NCBI GenBank assembly: GCA_031279015.1
Contig: JAITJI010000093.1
Location: forward strand, 1-36,157
Direction of reading: 5' to 3'
From: Spirochaetaceae bacterium
GTDB lineage: Bacteria; Spirochaetota; Spirochaetia; Treponematales; Breznakiellaceae
Length of the DNA: 36,157 nucleotides
This document shows positions 1 to 7,783 of this stretch, in pieces. Positions within the stretch are counted from its first letter, which is position 1. Each line of letters opens with the position of its first letter. The notes under the pieces were generated by a model, which ran no database searches, was not told where the DNA came from, and saw nothing but the letters and a program-made list of their open reading frames with translations. A program made the translations under genes and the position numbers.

Positions 1-201
1 TCCGCGGTGTTGTCCGCGGCGTCTTTATCCCCCGGCCGGTTCCCGCAGAATTGAAAATTTTCGGGAACCAGGGGCGTTTTTCCCCGGGCGGAGATAGCGG
101 CATATGTAATGTAACCAAATGTCAAAAATGATACTAAAAAACGGGGGGGGTATTACAACGACATTAAACAAATGAGAGGGATCCGTATTCTTATCTTCCA
201 C
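1..201 (-). pseudogene. Left-edge partial membrane-protein gene, out of frame at a C8 tract
   Basis: I do not recognise this gene. Translation would start at GTG 201, nine bases after a good GGGAGG site (211-216), and gives a short charged start (VEDKNTDPSHLF) followed by a hydrophobic stretch. As written, the frame stops at 25-27. With one C fewer in the run of eight C (minus strand, 143-150), the frame stays open to base 1: a hydrophobic segment (FLVSFLTFGYITYAAIS) followed by a polar region rich in P, N and D. That is the pattern of a single-pass membrane protein with an exported domain continuing beyond the window. The third frame stops at once. The break could be a phase-variable switch, a sequencing error or a real inactivating mutation. 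The ribosome site and open frame are direct observations; the membrane-protein reading is inference. Confidence 0.45.
143..150. repeat. Homopolymer tract of eight G (C on the minus strand)
   Basis: An uninterrupted run of eight G lies about 17 codons into the minus-strand gene that starts at 201. Such runs are prone to slipped-strand mispairing, and poly-G tracts are known phase-variation elements in Treponema pallidum. Here the run length decides whether the downstream frame is open or stops early. Confidence 0.9.
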
Positions 202-270
202 GATCTTTAACCTCCCTTCACAAAACAATGTCTTCTTGGCTACTTTGTTAAATAGCTTAACATAGATGGT

Positions 271-299
271 TTTTTACAGCTATTGTCCGCATCTGTCAA
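271..299 (-). promoter_or_regulatory. Predicted promoter for the left-edge gene
   Basis: On the minus strand a perfect TTGACA (294-299) is followed after 17 bases by TAAAAA (271-276), about 70 bases before GTG 201. A plus-strand TTGACA at 309-314 forms an inverted pair with it but has no usable -10 box or downstream gene. The stretch 202-461 otherwise holds only AT-rich sequence and no gene I can support. Confidence 0.45.
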
Positions 300-461
300 C
301 ACTATTTTTTGACACTGTTTTTTCATTTTTTTGTCTATTGTCAAGATGCAATAAAAATGTCCTTCCCTTCAGGCGGCAGGAGAGTCTGACTGGCCTTTTG
401 GGGATATCTGCATCTGTCTCCATCCCGTAATCTTTTTCAGGCTGCCCAAAAAGGCCGGGGC

Positions 462-3317
462 TCAGATAAGCTTGTGCCGTTTTGCGGCCCGGCCAAGGGC
501 ATTGTTCCAGTAGTTCAAGGTTAGGAAGGATCGTTTGGTTTCTACATCGTCGATACGGCTTGCCCGGCTCTGAAGCCGTTTAAAGGCGATGCTGATGGCG
601 GTGTTCATATCAACCTCCATGCCTCCGGATTCCTGCACAACATAGTAATAGGCATAGTAGTAGAAGGCATCGTTCGGATCGATGTTCGGCTGACCTTCTT
701 CCCGGATGACCCGTCGCATACTCTCCAGGGCTTGCTCCCGGCTTGCGCTGCTGGTCCGGTCAAGATGACAGAGGGCCAGGGCGCGGTAGGTTGACAGGAG
801 CCGGGTAAACAAGGTCTGCCGGGAGAGGAGGAATAATTCACACTGGGAGAAACCACTCAGCCAGTCGGGCTGCTCCAGAAAGATGAATCCCCCGGCGGAC
901 AGTCCGGCAAGGAGTTTATCCGCCAGATTCACCGCGCCCCGGTAATCCCCCGACAGATACGCAGCTTCCGTGCTAAAGAGCAGGGCGTCATGATTCACCG
1001 TTCCCTCCAGCGGCGGGGGAGAACGGTGAAGAAACCCCTTGGTCCGGTAAATCCAGGCGGCCAGGGTATGATCCCGGCAGGCGGCGGCGCTTGCCGGTAC
1101 CATACCGGTAAATCGATCCTGAAGCCCTTCAAAGATCTGCAGGGCATCCTGATAACGGCCCGTTTCAAAGCGGATACGCCCCAGGAAAAAATCCGCCTTG
1201 TCCGCCCATTCGGTCCTCCCCTGGGCTACCGCAACTTCCCTGGACTGTAGGATCAGCTGCTCGGCCCGGGAAATATTCCCGTAGAGGAAATGGGCCGCCG
1301 CCGCATAGTAGGTGGTAAGGCAGAATTCCTGGGGATCATCAAAACGTTCGGCGCTCTCAATGGCAAAGGAAAAGTAATCAATGGCATCCCCAAAACGGCG
1401 CATCAGAAGATTACCCAGGGCAAAAAGCCGGTAAGCCCGGGCAAGCCCCCGGGTTTCCTTCAGATTCTGGCTGAGCAGCATGGATTCCTTGGCTGCATCC
1501 GTAGCGGCGGCAATATCCCCTATGCCGAACCGGTAGGCGGCAAGGTTGGCAAGAATACGGGCCTTATAACCCGTAAAGATGGGGTGTTCCGCGCCGTTTC
1601 CCGGAAATTCGGGGGATGGTTCCGCAAAGGCCTCCCGGATCTCCCGTTCCTCTCCGTGCACCAGGGCTTTAGAGGTATAAAAGATGTTGAGCAGCGGGGC
1701 TGTCCGCTTTTCCCCCACCACGGCAGCAAAGGAGGAGTCCTCAATGGCTTCTTCGATGCCTCCATAGGTACCGTTTATGATATCCTCCGAAAGGGCGTCA
1801 AGGATAAGAGGATCCAAACTTTCAGACCCCATCCTGGAGAGGATCCTGATAAGGTTAAAACAGGGCCGGAGCCGTCCCGAATCGACCCAGGCTAGGATGC
1901 GGCTGCGGATCATGGAGTGGACAACGAACTGCCGGTTCCCCAGGATATCTTCCGCCCATTTGGCAAAACCGGGAAGCTGCGGCCGGGGATCCTCCTCACA
2001 GTCAATGAACCCCAAACCGGAAAAGATCTCTACGGCCCGGGCGACCATCCGGGGGTTCAGGCCCTCCTCCTCAAAGATCCGCCCAAACTGGCGGGCGGGA
2101 AAATAACGGCCCAGGAGGAAAAGGGCATAGGCAATCTCCCAGAGGTCGGTGGGCATTTCCGGTGGCCGGCGGCTGCCGGAAGTCTCGGGAAAGAATCGGA
2201 TCACCCGGGAGAACAGCCCATCCCGAATATCCGGCATGGTCTTGAGGGAAGAAGACGAGGCGGACCCGGCGACCTCCGTTTCTTCATCGGCGGTACCAAA
2301 AATAAAAAACTGATCCCGGAGGATTCTCTCCGTACCGGCGCCTCCGGAGGGGTCGGCAGAAGGGGTCTCCCGGAAAAGACCCGTCATAATTCCTATGAAA
2401 AACCGTATGGTTGTAGGATCCGCATTGTGGATATTTTCGGTAATGATGACTCCCCGCAGCCCCTGTTCCTCCGCCGCTTTGGCGTAAGCCTCCAGGAGGG
2501 ACTGCAAAAATACCTTTCCCCGCTGCAGGAGATAGGTTGAACACCGATCATTCAAGCGCTCCCGGAGGATGGGTTCCCCCAGGGCATCCAGCCGTTCAAG
2601 CAGATCCGTCCCGGCGGACGCGCCGATATAGGATCGGATGGCGGGACTCATGGCATCGACAAAGCAGCTTAGACCGCTGCCGCCGGACCCAAAACGGATC
2701 ACCAGGAAGGGCGCCGTATCTGGCAGGGAACGGCAAAAATAGCTAAGGCCATCCCCTTTGCCGATAAAGGAAGGGGCCATGAGCAGCGTATTCCGGGGGC
2801 TCTCCTTTTTAAGTATCCGCTGAATCCGGTCACGGTAGGGGAAGGCGCTTCCAAAATTACCGCCGATAAGGGATCGTATCCTGTTTATCCGGGTATAATC
2901 CATCCGGAGATGGGTATCTTCCGCCTGTAGGGAGGTTTGGTCAAAGATCACGAAGGGAGAAAGGGCCTTTTGGATGGAAACTGCACACCAGAGACCCGTA
3001 CCGCCCGGGGAAAGAGTCCGGACAAGGCGATCTGCATCATCAGTTAAATCATGACCAAGCACACATACATAACCGTAGAGATCTTCACTAAACCCTTCCA
3101 GAGTATTGAGGATCTCCTCCAGCAGGATGGTTATACCCAGCCAAAATCCGATGGCCCTTTCATCAAAAACAGCGGTGATACAACGGCGCTCCAAAACGGC
3201 AGTTCCCCCGGTGTTTTTCGCAGCTCCGGTTATGGTTTCATCTAAAAAAGAAATCAGGTCCGGCCGGGTACGGCGGAGCTGGGTTCTGAAACGGAGAGAA
3301 AACAACATCTGTATCAT
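462..3317 (-). CDS. STAND-like/TPR repeat protein with degenerate nucleotide-binding motifs
   Basis: A cytoplasmic protein of about 951 residues with no signal peptide or membrane helix. The middle resembles an AAA/STAND ATPase domain. A Walker A-like stretch near residues 180-190 reads APSFIGKGDG, with GKG instead of GKT, and the Walker B-like stretch near residues 285-296 reads VIITENIHNAD, with TEN where acidic residues are expected. The C-terminal half is helical with TPR-like repeats (for example ARAYRLFALGNLLMRRFGDA, then ETGRYQDALQIFEGL). The family plan, ATPase-like core plus TPR array, suggests a signalling or transcription-control scaffold, but no DNA-binding or cyclase domain is visible. 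The start is uncertain: GTG 3344, ATG 3317 and ATG 3308 are in frame and none has a clear ribosome site. I chose ATG 3317. It is divergent from argF. Confidence 0.75.
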   Translation of the reverse strand: MIQMLFSLRFRTQLRRTRPDLISFLDETITGAAKNTGGTAVLERRCITAVFDERAIGFWLGITILLEEILNTLEGFSEDLYGYVCVLGHDLTDDADRLVRTLSPGGTGLWCAVSIQKALSPFVIFDQTSLQAEDTHLRMDYTRINRIRSLIGGNFGSAFPYRDRIQRILKKESPRNTLLMAPSFIGKGDGLSYFCRSLPDTAPFLVIRFGSGGSGLSCFVDAMSPAIRSYIGASAGTDLLERLDALGEPILRERLNDRCSTYLLQRGKVFLQSLLEAYAKAAEEQGLRGVIITENIHNADPTTIRFFIGIMTGLFRETPSADPSGGAGTERILRDQFFIFGTADEETEVAGSASSSSLKTMPDIRDGLFSRVIRFFPETSGSRRPPEMPTDLWEIAYALFLLGRYFPARQFGRIFEEEGLNPRMVARAVEIFSGLGFIDCEEDPRPQLPGFAKWAEDILGNRQFVVHSMIRSRILAWVDSGRLRPCFNLIRILSRMGSESLDPLILDALSEDIINGTYGGIEEAIEDSSFAAVVGEKRTAPLLNIFYTSKALVHGEEREIREAFAEPSPEFPGNGAEHPIFTGYKARILANLAAYRFGIGDIAAATDAAKESMLLSQNLKETRGLARAYRLFALGNLLMRRFGDAIDYFSFAIESAERFDDPQEFCLTTYYAAAAHFLYGNISRAEQLILQSREVAVAQGRTEWADKADFFLGRIRFETGRYQDALQIFEGLQDRFTGMVPASAAACRDHTLAAWIYRTKGFLHRSPPPLEGTVNHDALLFSTEAAYLSGDYRGAVNLADKLLAGLSAGGFIFLEQPDWLSGFSQCELFLLSRQTLFTRLLSTYRALALCHLDRTSSASREQALESMRRVIREEGQPNIDPNDAFYYYAYYYVVQESGGMEVDMNTAISIAFKRLQSRASRIDDVETKRSFLTLNYWNNALGRAAKRHKLI

Positions 3318-3344
3318 AGTAATATATCCGAAATCAGTATACAC

Positions 3345-3369
3345 TATAATCGGAAAATACCTATGGAGG
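3345..3369 (+). promoter_or_regulatory. argF -10 box and ribosome binding site
   Basis: A perfect TATAAT lies at 3345-3350 and GGAGG at 3365-3369, four bases before ATG 3374. No convincing -35 box lies 16-18 bases upstream (the region is AT-rich), so activation or an alternative promoter is possible. Confidence 0.5.
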
Positions 3370-3373
3370 CATT

Positions 3374-4318
3374 ATGATTTTGGAAGCTTTAAAAGGACGT
3401 TCTCTCCTCACCCTGCTGGATTATTCGGAAGCAGAGATCCGTTGCCTTCTGGATATGGCAAAATCGGTTAAGGAGGAACAACAACGGGGAAAAATACAGC
3501 AGCGTTTTACCGGAAAAACCCTGGCCCTGCTCTTTGAAAAGCGTTCTACCAGAACCCGTTGCGCCTTTGAGACGGCTTTTGGGGAAGAGGGGGGGCATCC
3601 GGTGTTCCTCTCTAGGGAGGATATACAGCTTGGGGCAAAGGAATCTATTGAGGATACCGCCCGGGTATTGGGGAGGATGTTCAGCGCCATTCAGTTCCGG
3701 GGCTTTAAGCAGAGCACAGTAGAGATCCTGGCGAAATACTCCGGTGTACCGGTCTACAACGGCCTCACCGACAGCTTTCATCCCACCCAGGCGCTGGCGG
3801 ATATCATGACCCTGGAGGAAAACTTCGGTTCCGTCAAGGGCAGAAAACTCTGCTTTGTAGGAGACGGCCGGAACAACGTGGCCCGTTCTCTGGCGGTGAT
3901 CAGCGCAAAACTGGGGATCCGTTTTACCGTGATAACGCCGCCATCCCTCAACCCCGATCCGGAACTCCTTGAGCGCTGTACTCCCCTGGCGGCGGCTTCC
4001 GGCGGGGAGATCCGCATTAGCCCGGATACCGGTGAGGTCCGGGACGCAGACGCCATCTATACCGATGTCTGGGTTTCCATGGGGGAGGAGGCTAAACGGG
4101 AGGAACGGATCCGGCTGTTACAGGACTACCAGGTGAATCGGCAATTAATGGAAAAAACCGGCCGCAGGGACAGCATCTTCCTCCACTGCCTTCCCGCAGT
4201 AAAGGGTGAGGAGGTTACCGCCGATGTGATCGACGGGCCTCAGAGCCGCGCCTGGGATGAGGCGGAAAACCGCAAACATACGATTAAGGCGCTGATGCTC
4301 GCCACAATCGGTATCTGA
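3374..4318 (+). CDS. argF: Ornithine carbamoyltransferase
   Basis: Catalyses carbamoyl phosphate plus ornithine to citrulline and phosphate, in the cytoplasm, for arginine synthesis or, run backwards, arginine deiminase catabolism. The carbamoyl-phosphate loop STRTR is at residues 58-62, the DSFHPTQALAD stretch follows in the middle, and the ornithine-site HCLP motif is near residue 271. The length of 314 residues is normal for the family. The start is fixed by GGAGG four bases upstream. The next gene begins 22 bases downstream and is probably co-transcribed, but nothing else of arginine metabolism lies nearby. The anabolic (argF) and catabolic (arcB) forms cannot be told apart from this sequence; the symbol argF is the conservative choice. 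Confidence 0.93.
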   Translation: MILEALKGRSLLTLLDYSEAEIRCLLDMAKSVKEEQQRGKIQQRFTGKTLALLFEKRSTRTRCAFETAFGEEGGHPVFLSREDIQLGAKESIEDTARVLGRMFSAIQFRGFKQSTVEILAKYSGVPVYNGLTDSFHPTQALADIMTLEENFGSVKGRKLCFVGDGRNNVARSLAVISAKLGIRFTVITPPSLNPDPELLERCTPLAAASGGEIRISPDTGEVRDADAIYTDVWVSMGEEAKREERIRLLQDYQVNRQLMEKTGRRDSIFLHCLPAVKGEEVTADVIDGPQSRAWDEAENRKHTIKALMLATIGI

Positions 4319-4340
4319 GGGAAGTCTAAAGGAAATCTAT

Positions 4341-4760
4341 ATGAAAAAAAAGTACGAAGAAACGACCGGAACCCCGGAGTATGGATATCCAAAGGCCAGG
4401 CATTTCCCTGCTGTGCTCCGTATCGGCATCCCCCTGCTCTGTTTTGCCTTTTTGATTGCGAACTGTGCTACGGGCTTAAAAAATGAGACAATCGGCACGC
4501 TGAATCTTGCAGGAAAGGCCGATGGCGTCTACCGCGGCGAGTATAAAACCTGGCCCCTGAAAGCGGTGGTGGATGTAACCCTGCAGGATGAAACCATCAA
4601 GGCAATCACCCTTGTCAAACATACATACGGAAAGGGTAAGAAGGCGGAAGGTATCATCGAGGGGGTCATCAAGGCCCAAAGCCTGCTGGTTGATACCGTA
4701 AGCGGAGCCACGGCGAGCAGTAAAACCATACTGTTAGCCATCCAAAGGGCCCTGCGCTGA
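4341..4760 (+). CDS. FMN-binding domain lipoprotein (predicted flavinylated)
   Basis: A small exported protein of 139 residues. A hydrophobic signal segment at about residues 26-41 ends in LIANC (Cys42), a loose spirochaete-type lipobox with Asn at -1. The rest is one FMN_bind domain ending in D118-TVSGAT, which matches the ApbE/Ftp flavinylation motif DxxSGAT; Thr124 would carry FMN through a phosphoester bond. Such domains occur in RnfG, NqrC and extracytoplasmic electron-transfer proteins. Here the domain stands alone, with no Rnf or Nqr genes in the window, so its electron partner is unknown. AAAGGA precedes ATG 4341 at a normal distance. The 3' end overlaps that of hemW by 27 bases on the other strand. 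The domain call is firm; lipidation is likely, not certain. Confidence 0.85.
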   Translation: MKKKYEETTGTPEYGYPKARHFPAVLRIGIPLLCFAFLIANCATGLKNETIGTLNLAGKADGVYRGEYKTWPLKAVVDVTLQDETIKAITLVKHTYGKGKKAEGIIEGVIKAQSLLVDTVSGATASSKTILLAIQRALR

Positions 4761-5993
4761 GCTTCTGACCGGAAGGCTATTACCCAACTCCTCAAAAACA
4801 TCCTCCAAAAAGGGATTGAGGAAGAGGAGGCCTTCCCTGTTCAGTGCGGTTTTGCCGGGGTGCATCAGTCCCCGCCGCCGCCACCGGGAACATGTCCGGG
4901 GGAGGCAATCCTCCGGATCCCTGCCGAAACGGCGGATAAAGAGTCCGTGGTCAGGACCTTCGATACAGCGGAAGCCCATGAGGCAGGTCTCCCGCATCAG
5001 GGTCGGAGGGTCCAGATTCTCGGTATCGGTGAGGGGGGGAGCGGAGCCGGAACGACCCAGATAGGCCCCGAGGTTTGGCCTTACCGTATACCGGAAACCG
5101 GTTCCGGTCCGGTCGTCAATGACGGTGGCCGAGGCGGCGGGCCCCGCGGCAAGCCAGTTTTCCATCCGCCAGTACCGGCTATTGTGGATCGACCTTTTCC
5201 CCGGAAGGGCAAAGTTGGAAACCTCGTATTGGGTATAGCCCGCCGCCTCCAGGGTATCCCGGCCCAGGAGCCAGAGCGAATCCGCCTCATCCCGCTCCGG
5301 AAGCCGGACCGGGGGAACATCACGGACCGCCTTTTCCAGCGGGGTTCCCGCCTCCACCGAAAGGGCGTAGAGGGAAACATGGGCAGGTTCCCGGAGGAGG
5401 AGCTTTTCAATGTCCCGGAGGAGAACCCCCTTATCCTGACCGGGCAGGCCGGTGATAAGATCCGCGGAAAAGGCGGCGGGAAAGAATTCCCGGACCAGAT
5501 CGAGCCGTTCCGGAAGGAGGGCCCCCTCCCCTACCCGGCGTACCAGCCGGCGGGATCCCTCGTGGAAGGTCTGTACCCCCAGACTGATCCGGGTTACACC
5601 CCCCTCCCGGCAGGCAGCCAGGAAAGGCGCATCGGCGGACTCGGGATTAGCCTCCAGACTGAGCTCCCGGGGCCATTCGGGAAGAAGGGAGCGCAGCCCC
5701 TCCAGGAGGCGTTCAATGCCGGATGCCCCCAGCAGAGAAGGGGTGCCGCCGCCAATGTAGAGACTGGGAATCCGGCGGACCTCAAACCGGCGGAGTATGT
5801 CCTCCGTATCCCGGAGGAGCAGTTTGATGAACACAGGAAACCGGGGATCCCCGGGGACGGCGGGAAGGGAATAGAAATCACAGTAATCACAGGCCCCGGC
5901 GCAGAAGGGAATGTGGAGATAAAGGGAAGCCTGGGGAGCGGGGAAAAACCCGCCGGGAAGGCTCAGGGGCGTCCCAGCCGGGTGAAGGGCCAA
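4734..5993 (-). CDS. hemW: HemW-type radical SAM protein (heme chaperone family)
   Basis: A radical SAM protein of 419 residues. The 4Fe-4S motif is CAGACDYC (Cys31, 35, 38), with Asp-Phe after it. This lacks the fourth cysteine of true HemN coproporphyrinogen dehydrogenase. The SAM-site stretch LYIGGGTPSLL follows. A HNSRYW sequence near residue 269 matches the HNxxYW motif of HemW. HemW proteins are thought to bind heme and pass it to client enzymes; many genomes annotate them as oxygen-independent coproporphyrinogen oxidase. Translation probably starts at TTG 5993, inside the 3' end of the signal peptidase paralog (31-base overlap), with only a weak ribosome site, so translational coupling is likely. 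It is the last gene of a lepB-lepB-hemW operon. Confidence 0.88.
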   Translation of the reverse strand: MALHPAGTPLSLPGGFFPAPQASLYLHIPFCAGACDYCDFYSLPAVPGDPRFPVFIKLLLRDTEDILRRFEVRRIPSLYIGGGTPSLLGASGIERLLEGLRSLLPEWPRELSLEANPESADAPFLAACREGGVTRISLGVQTFHEGSRRLVRRVGEGALLPERLDLVREFFPAAFSADLITGLPGQDKGVLLRDIEKLLLREPAHVSLYALSVEAGTPLEKAVRDVPPVRLPERDEADSLWLLGRDTLEAAGYTQYEVSNFALPGKRSIHNSRYWRMENWLAAGPAASATVIDDRTGTGFRYTVRPNLGAYLGRSGSAPPLTDTENLDPPTLMRETCLMGFRCIEGPDHGLFIRRFGRDPEDCLPRTCSRWRRRGLMHPGKTALNREGLLFLNPFLEDVFEELGNSLPVRSSAQGPLDG

Positions 5994-6691
5994 TAGCGGA
6001 ACAGAGCCCTGCCCGCAATAAGATCCAGCGGAACAGGACCCCAGGTCCGGGAATCATTGGTATTACCGCGGTCATCGGAGAGGACAAAACATTCGTCCTC
6101 TCCCAGGACGATCCGTTCCATGTTACCCGAAAAGGGCAGGGATTCATCCCACAGGGCAGGAATCTGGGGAATGGTAACATCGTAGGGCTTGTCGGACAGC
6201 TCAAATTCCGTAAAGCTGTAGGAACTTCCCGCAGCCCGGATTCGGATGACAAAATTCGTCATGGTGATCTCATCCCCCGGCAATCCCAGTATCCTTTTTA
6301 TAAAAAAATGTTCTTCCCGGTCCGCAAGGCTGTACTGCTGGGCGGTAAAAAACCGGACGCTCGCATCCAAAACATTGCTCAGAATCCCCCGATTCTCCCG
6401 CAGGGCGGTATCTACCAAAACGATGTTCCCCCGGCGCAGGTGAAAGGCGCGATCCCGTCCCAGAGTTTCCGGAAGAAAGCGGTAGATCAGATGAGAAAAA
6501 AAAACAAACCGATCCCCCACTCTAAGCCCGGGCTGCATGGTTTCATTCTCCAGTACCCGCATGGAAAACAAACAGGTGGTAAAGAACACATACAAGAAAA
6601 AAATCGAAAGAAACCATGCCAGCATCCAGCGGATCCGGTAACGCCCTTCTTTTTGAGCGGCATAAGAATATTTATGCCATTTTTTAAACAT
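5963..6691 (-). CDS. Signal peptidase I paralog with Thr in place of the catalytic Ser
   Basis: A membrane-anchored S26-family protein of about 242 residues with one N-terminal membrane segment (about residues 22-44). The family motif that normally reads SMxPTL is ETMQPGL here, so the nucleophile Ser is Thr. The codon is ACC at 6539-6541. Counted from the upstream GTG 6694, this is residue 52. The general-base Lys is kept (FIKRILGLPGDE, Lys133), as is the later DDRGNTNDSR box, so the fold and half of the dyad remain. I chose ATG 6691 because AGGA lies seven bases upstream; GTG 6694 directly before it is the alternative. It lies 21 bases after lepB and overlaps hemW. It may be a slow Thr-Lys peptidase, one for special substrates, or an inactive partner of LepB. 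Confidence 0.85.
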   Translation of the reverse strand: MFKKWHKYSYAAQKEGRYRIRWMLAWFLSIFFLYVFFTTCLFSMRVLENETMQPGLRVGDRFVFFSHLIYRFLPETLGRDRAFHLRRGNIVLVDTALRENRGILSNVLDASVRFFTAQQYSLADREEHFFIKRILGLPGDEITMTNFVIRIRAAGSSYSFTEFELSDKPYDVTIPQIPALWDESLPFSGNMERIVLGEDECFVLSDDRGNTNDSRTWGPVPLDLIAGRALFRYWPFTRLGRP

Positions 6692-6712
6692 CACTCCATC
6701 CTGTCTCTACCG

Positions 6713-7699
6713 CTATCGTATCAACCCCATACGCCCCGGAGGCCAATAGATAAAAGAACCCTTACCAAGGACCTTGCTTTTCTTTACCGGGCCAAAGTAA
6801 CGACCGTCCCGGGAGTTGTCCCGGTTGTCCCCCAGGGGAAACACATAACCCGGAGGTATGTACCAGCCCAGGGTTTGCCGGGCCAGGAGAGCCCGGTACC
6901 GGGCGTCCTGGGGGAATGCCCCCCGCAGAACCTCCAGCCGGGACCGCTCATAGGCAAAATAATCGGGATACCGCAGACCCGTAAGGCCGGCCGCCGCGGC
7001 GTAGAGTTCCGCCGGCGGATTGAGCCCCATGTCTCCGTAGGCCATGACCCTGCCCGCCGCCTCTATGACCGGGTAGTCCCCTTCTCCAATCAGACGGCTG
7101 ACACGATGCCGGACCCCTGCGCCGGCGTTGTACTCCCCTTCAAAAACCCACCGATCCTCCCCGGCAAAACGGATCTTCATATTCCCCCGGTCGGAAACAA
7201 ACCGGTCTCCCCCCATCCCGGCGGCCCGTTTAATCAAAAACTGGGCCTTGGGTTCCCCGTTTTCATCCCGGTCAATATCCACAAAGGAAAGGGTAAGCAT
7301 ATAGATGATCCGGTGGGCAATATCAAAAACCGGTCCCCGGGAAATGTACGAGGGATTTTCAAAAATAATCACATCGTTTCGCTTTGGCTCAAAAGGGCTG
7401 GGGATCTTGGCCAGTCCCGGCAGCAATTCCGGACCAAACACCAGCTTGTTGACAAAGATCCGGTCCCGAATCAAAAGGGTATCGATCATGGAACCCGATG
7501 GGATCTGATAGGCCTGAAAGAGGTACTGATTGATGAGGAGCACTACCCCGGCAGCCCAGAGAAAGGCCTCAATCCAGTCAAGGATGATATTTTTTTTCCG
7601 TAATTTTTCCTTTCTGATTCGCCGGACCCGTTGTCTATGGCTGAGATATGCCTCGGTTACAGTCTGAATCCGATCAAAAAAGGGAGAATTTTCCATCAT
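6713..7699 (-). CDS. lepB: Signal peptidase I
   Basis: Cleaves signal peptides from exported proteins at the outer face of the cytoplasmic membrane. After a basic N-terminus there is a membrane segment at about residues 42-60, followed at once by the catalytic box IPSGSMIDTL with Ser70. The general base is Lys157 in FLIKRAAG. The last conserved box is GDNRDNSRDGRYFGPV. At 328 residues it is longer than minimal Gram-positive enzymes because of an insert between the Lys region and the last box. Two ATGs in tandem (7699, 7696) follow a -10 box with only seven bases between, and no ribosome site is seen, so the mRNA may be leaderless. It is the first gene of an operon with the Thr-type paralog and hemW. 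Confidence 0.95.
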   Translation of the reverse strand: MMENSPFFDRIQTVTEAYLSHRQRVRRIRKEKLRKKNIILDWIEAFLWAAGVVLLINQYLFQAYQIPSGSMIDTLLIRDRIFVNKLVFGPELLPGLAKIPSPFEPKRNDVIIFENPSYISRGPVFDIAHRIIYMLTLSFVDIDRDENGEPKAQFLIKRAAGMGGDRFVSDRGNMKIRFAGEDRWVFEGEYNAGAGVRHRVSRLIGEGDYPVIEAAGRVMAYGDMGLNPPAELYAAAAGLTGLRYPDYFAYERSRLEVLRGAFPQDARYRALLARQTLGWYIPPGYVFPLGDNRDNSRDGRYFGPVKKSKVLGKGSFIYWPPGRMGLIR

Positions 7700-7706
7700 C
7701 TATTAA

Positions 7707-7735
7707 TAATTAACACGAAGCGCCATCGTTGACAA
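7707..7735 (-). promoter_or_regulatory. lepB promoter (leaderless type)
   Basis: On the minus strand TTGTCA (7730-7735), a 17-base spacer and TAATTA (7707-7712) lie just before ATG 7699. The expected transcription start falls on or next to the start codon. The -35 box occupies the same bases as the -35 box of the divergent plus-strand promoter. Confidence 0.6.
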
Positions 7736-7758
7736 GGGAGGGGAGAGAAACGTACAAT
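7729..7758 (+). promoter_or_regulatory. Promoter for the small ORF/PEGA-SUMF1/smpB unit
   Basis: TTGACA (7729-7734), an 18-base spacer and TACAAT (7753-7758) form a near-consensus sigma-70 promoter. Transcription would start near 7765, just ahead of an AAAGGA ribosome site at about 7770-7775 that serves ATG 7784. Confidence 0.75.
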
Positions 7759-7783
7759 ATTTTTATTGGAAAGGACGAGTATA

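Noticed and set aside
25-228. The 67-codon minus-strand ORF as a complete small gene
   Set aside because: Its second half follows the C8 tract in a frame that looks less protein-like than the alternative frame, which stays open to the window edge.
4860-5996. A 378-codon plus-strand ORF opposite hemW
   Set aside because: It is antisense to hemW, with a basic Gly/Pro-rich translation and no recognisable motif.
6308-7603. A 431-codon plus-strand ORF across both signal peptidase genes
   Set aside because: It lies antisense to two genes with clear active-site motifs, its translation is low-complexity and Pro/Gly/Arg-rich, and GC-rich genes often leave such long shadows.
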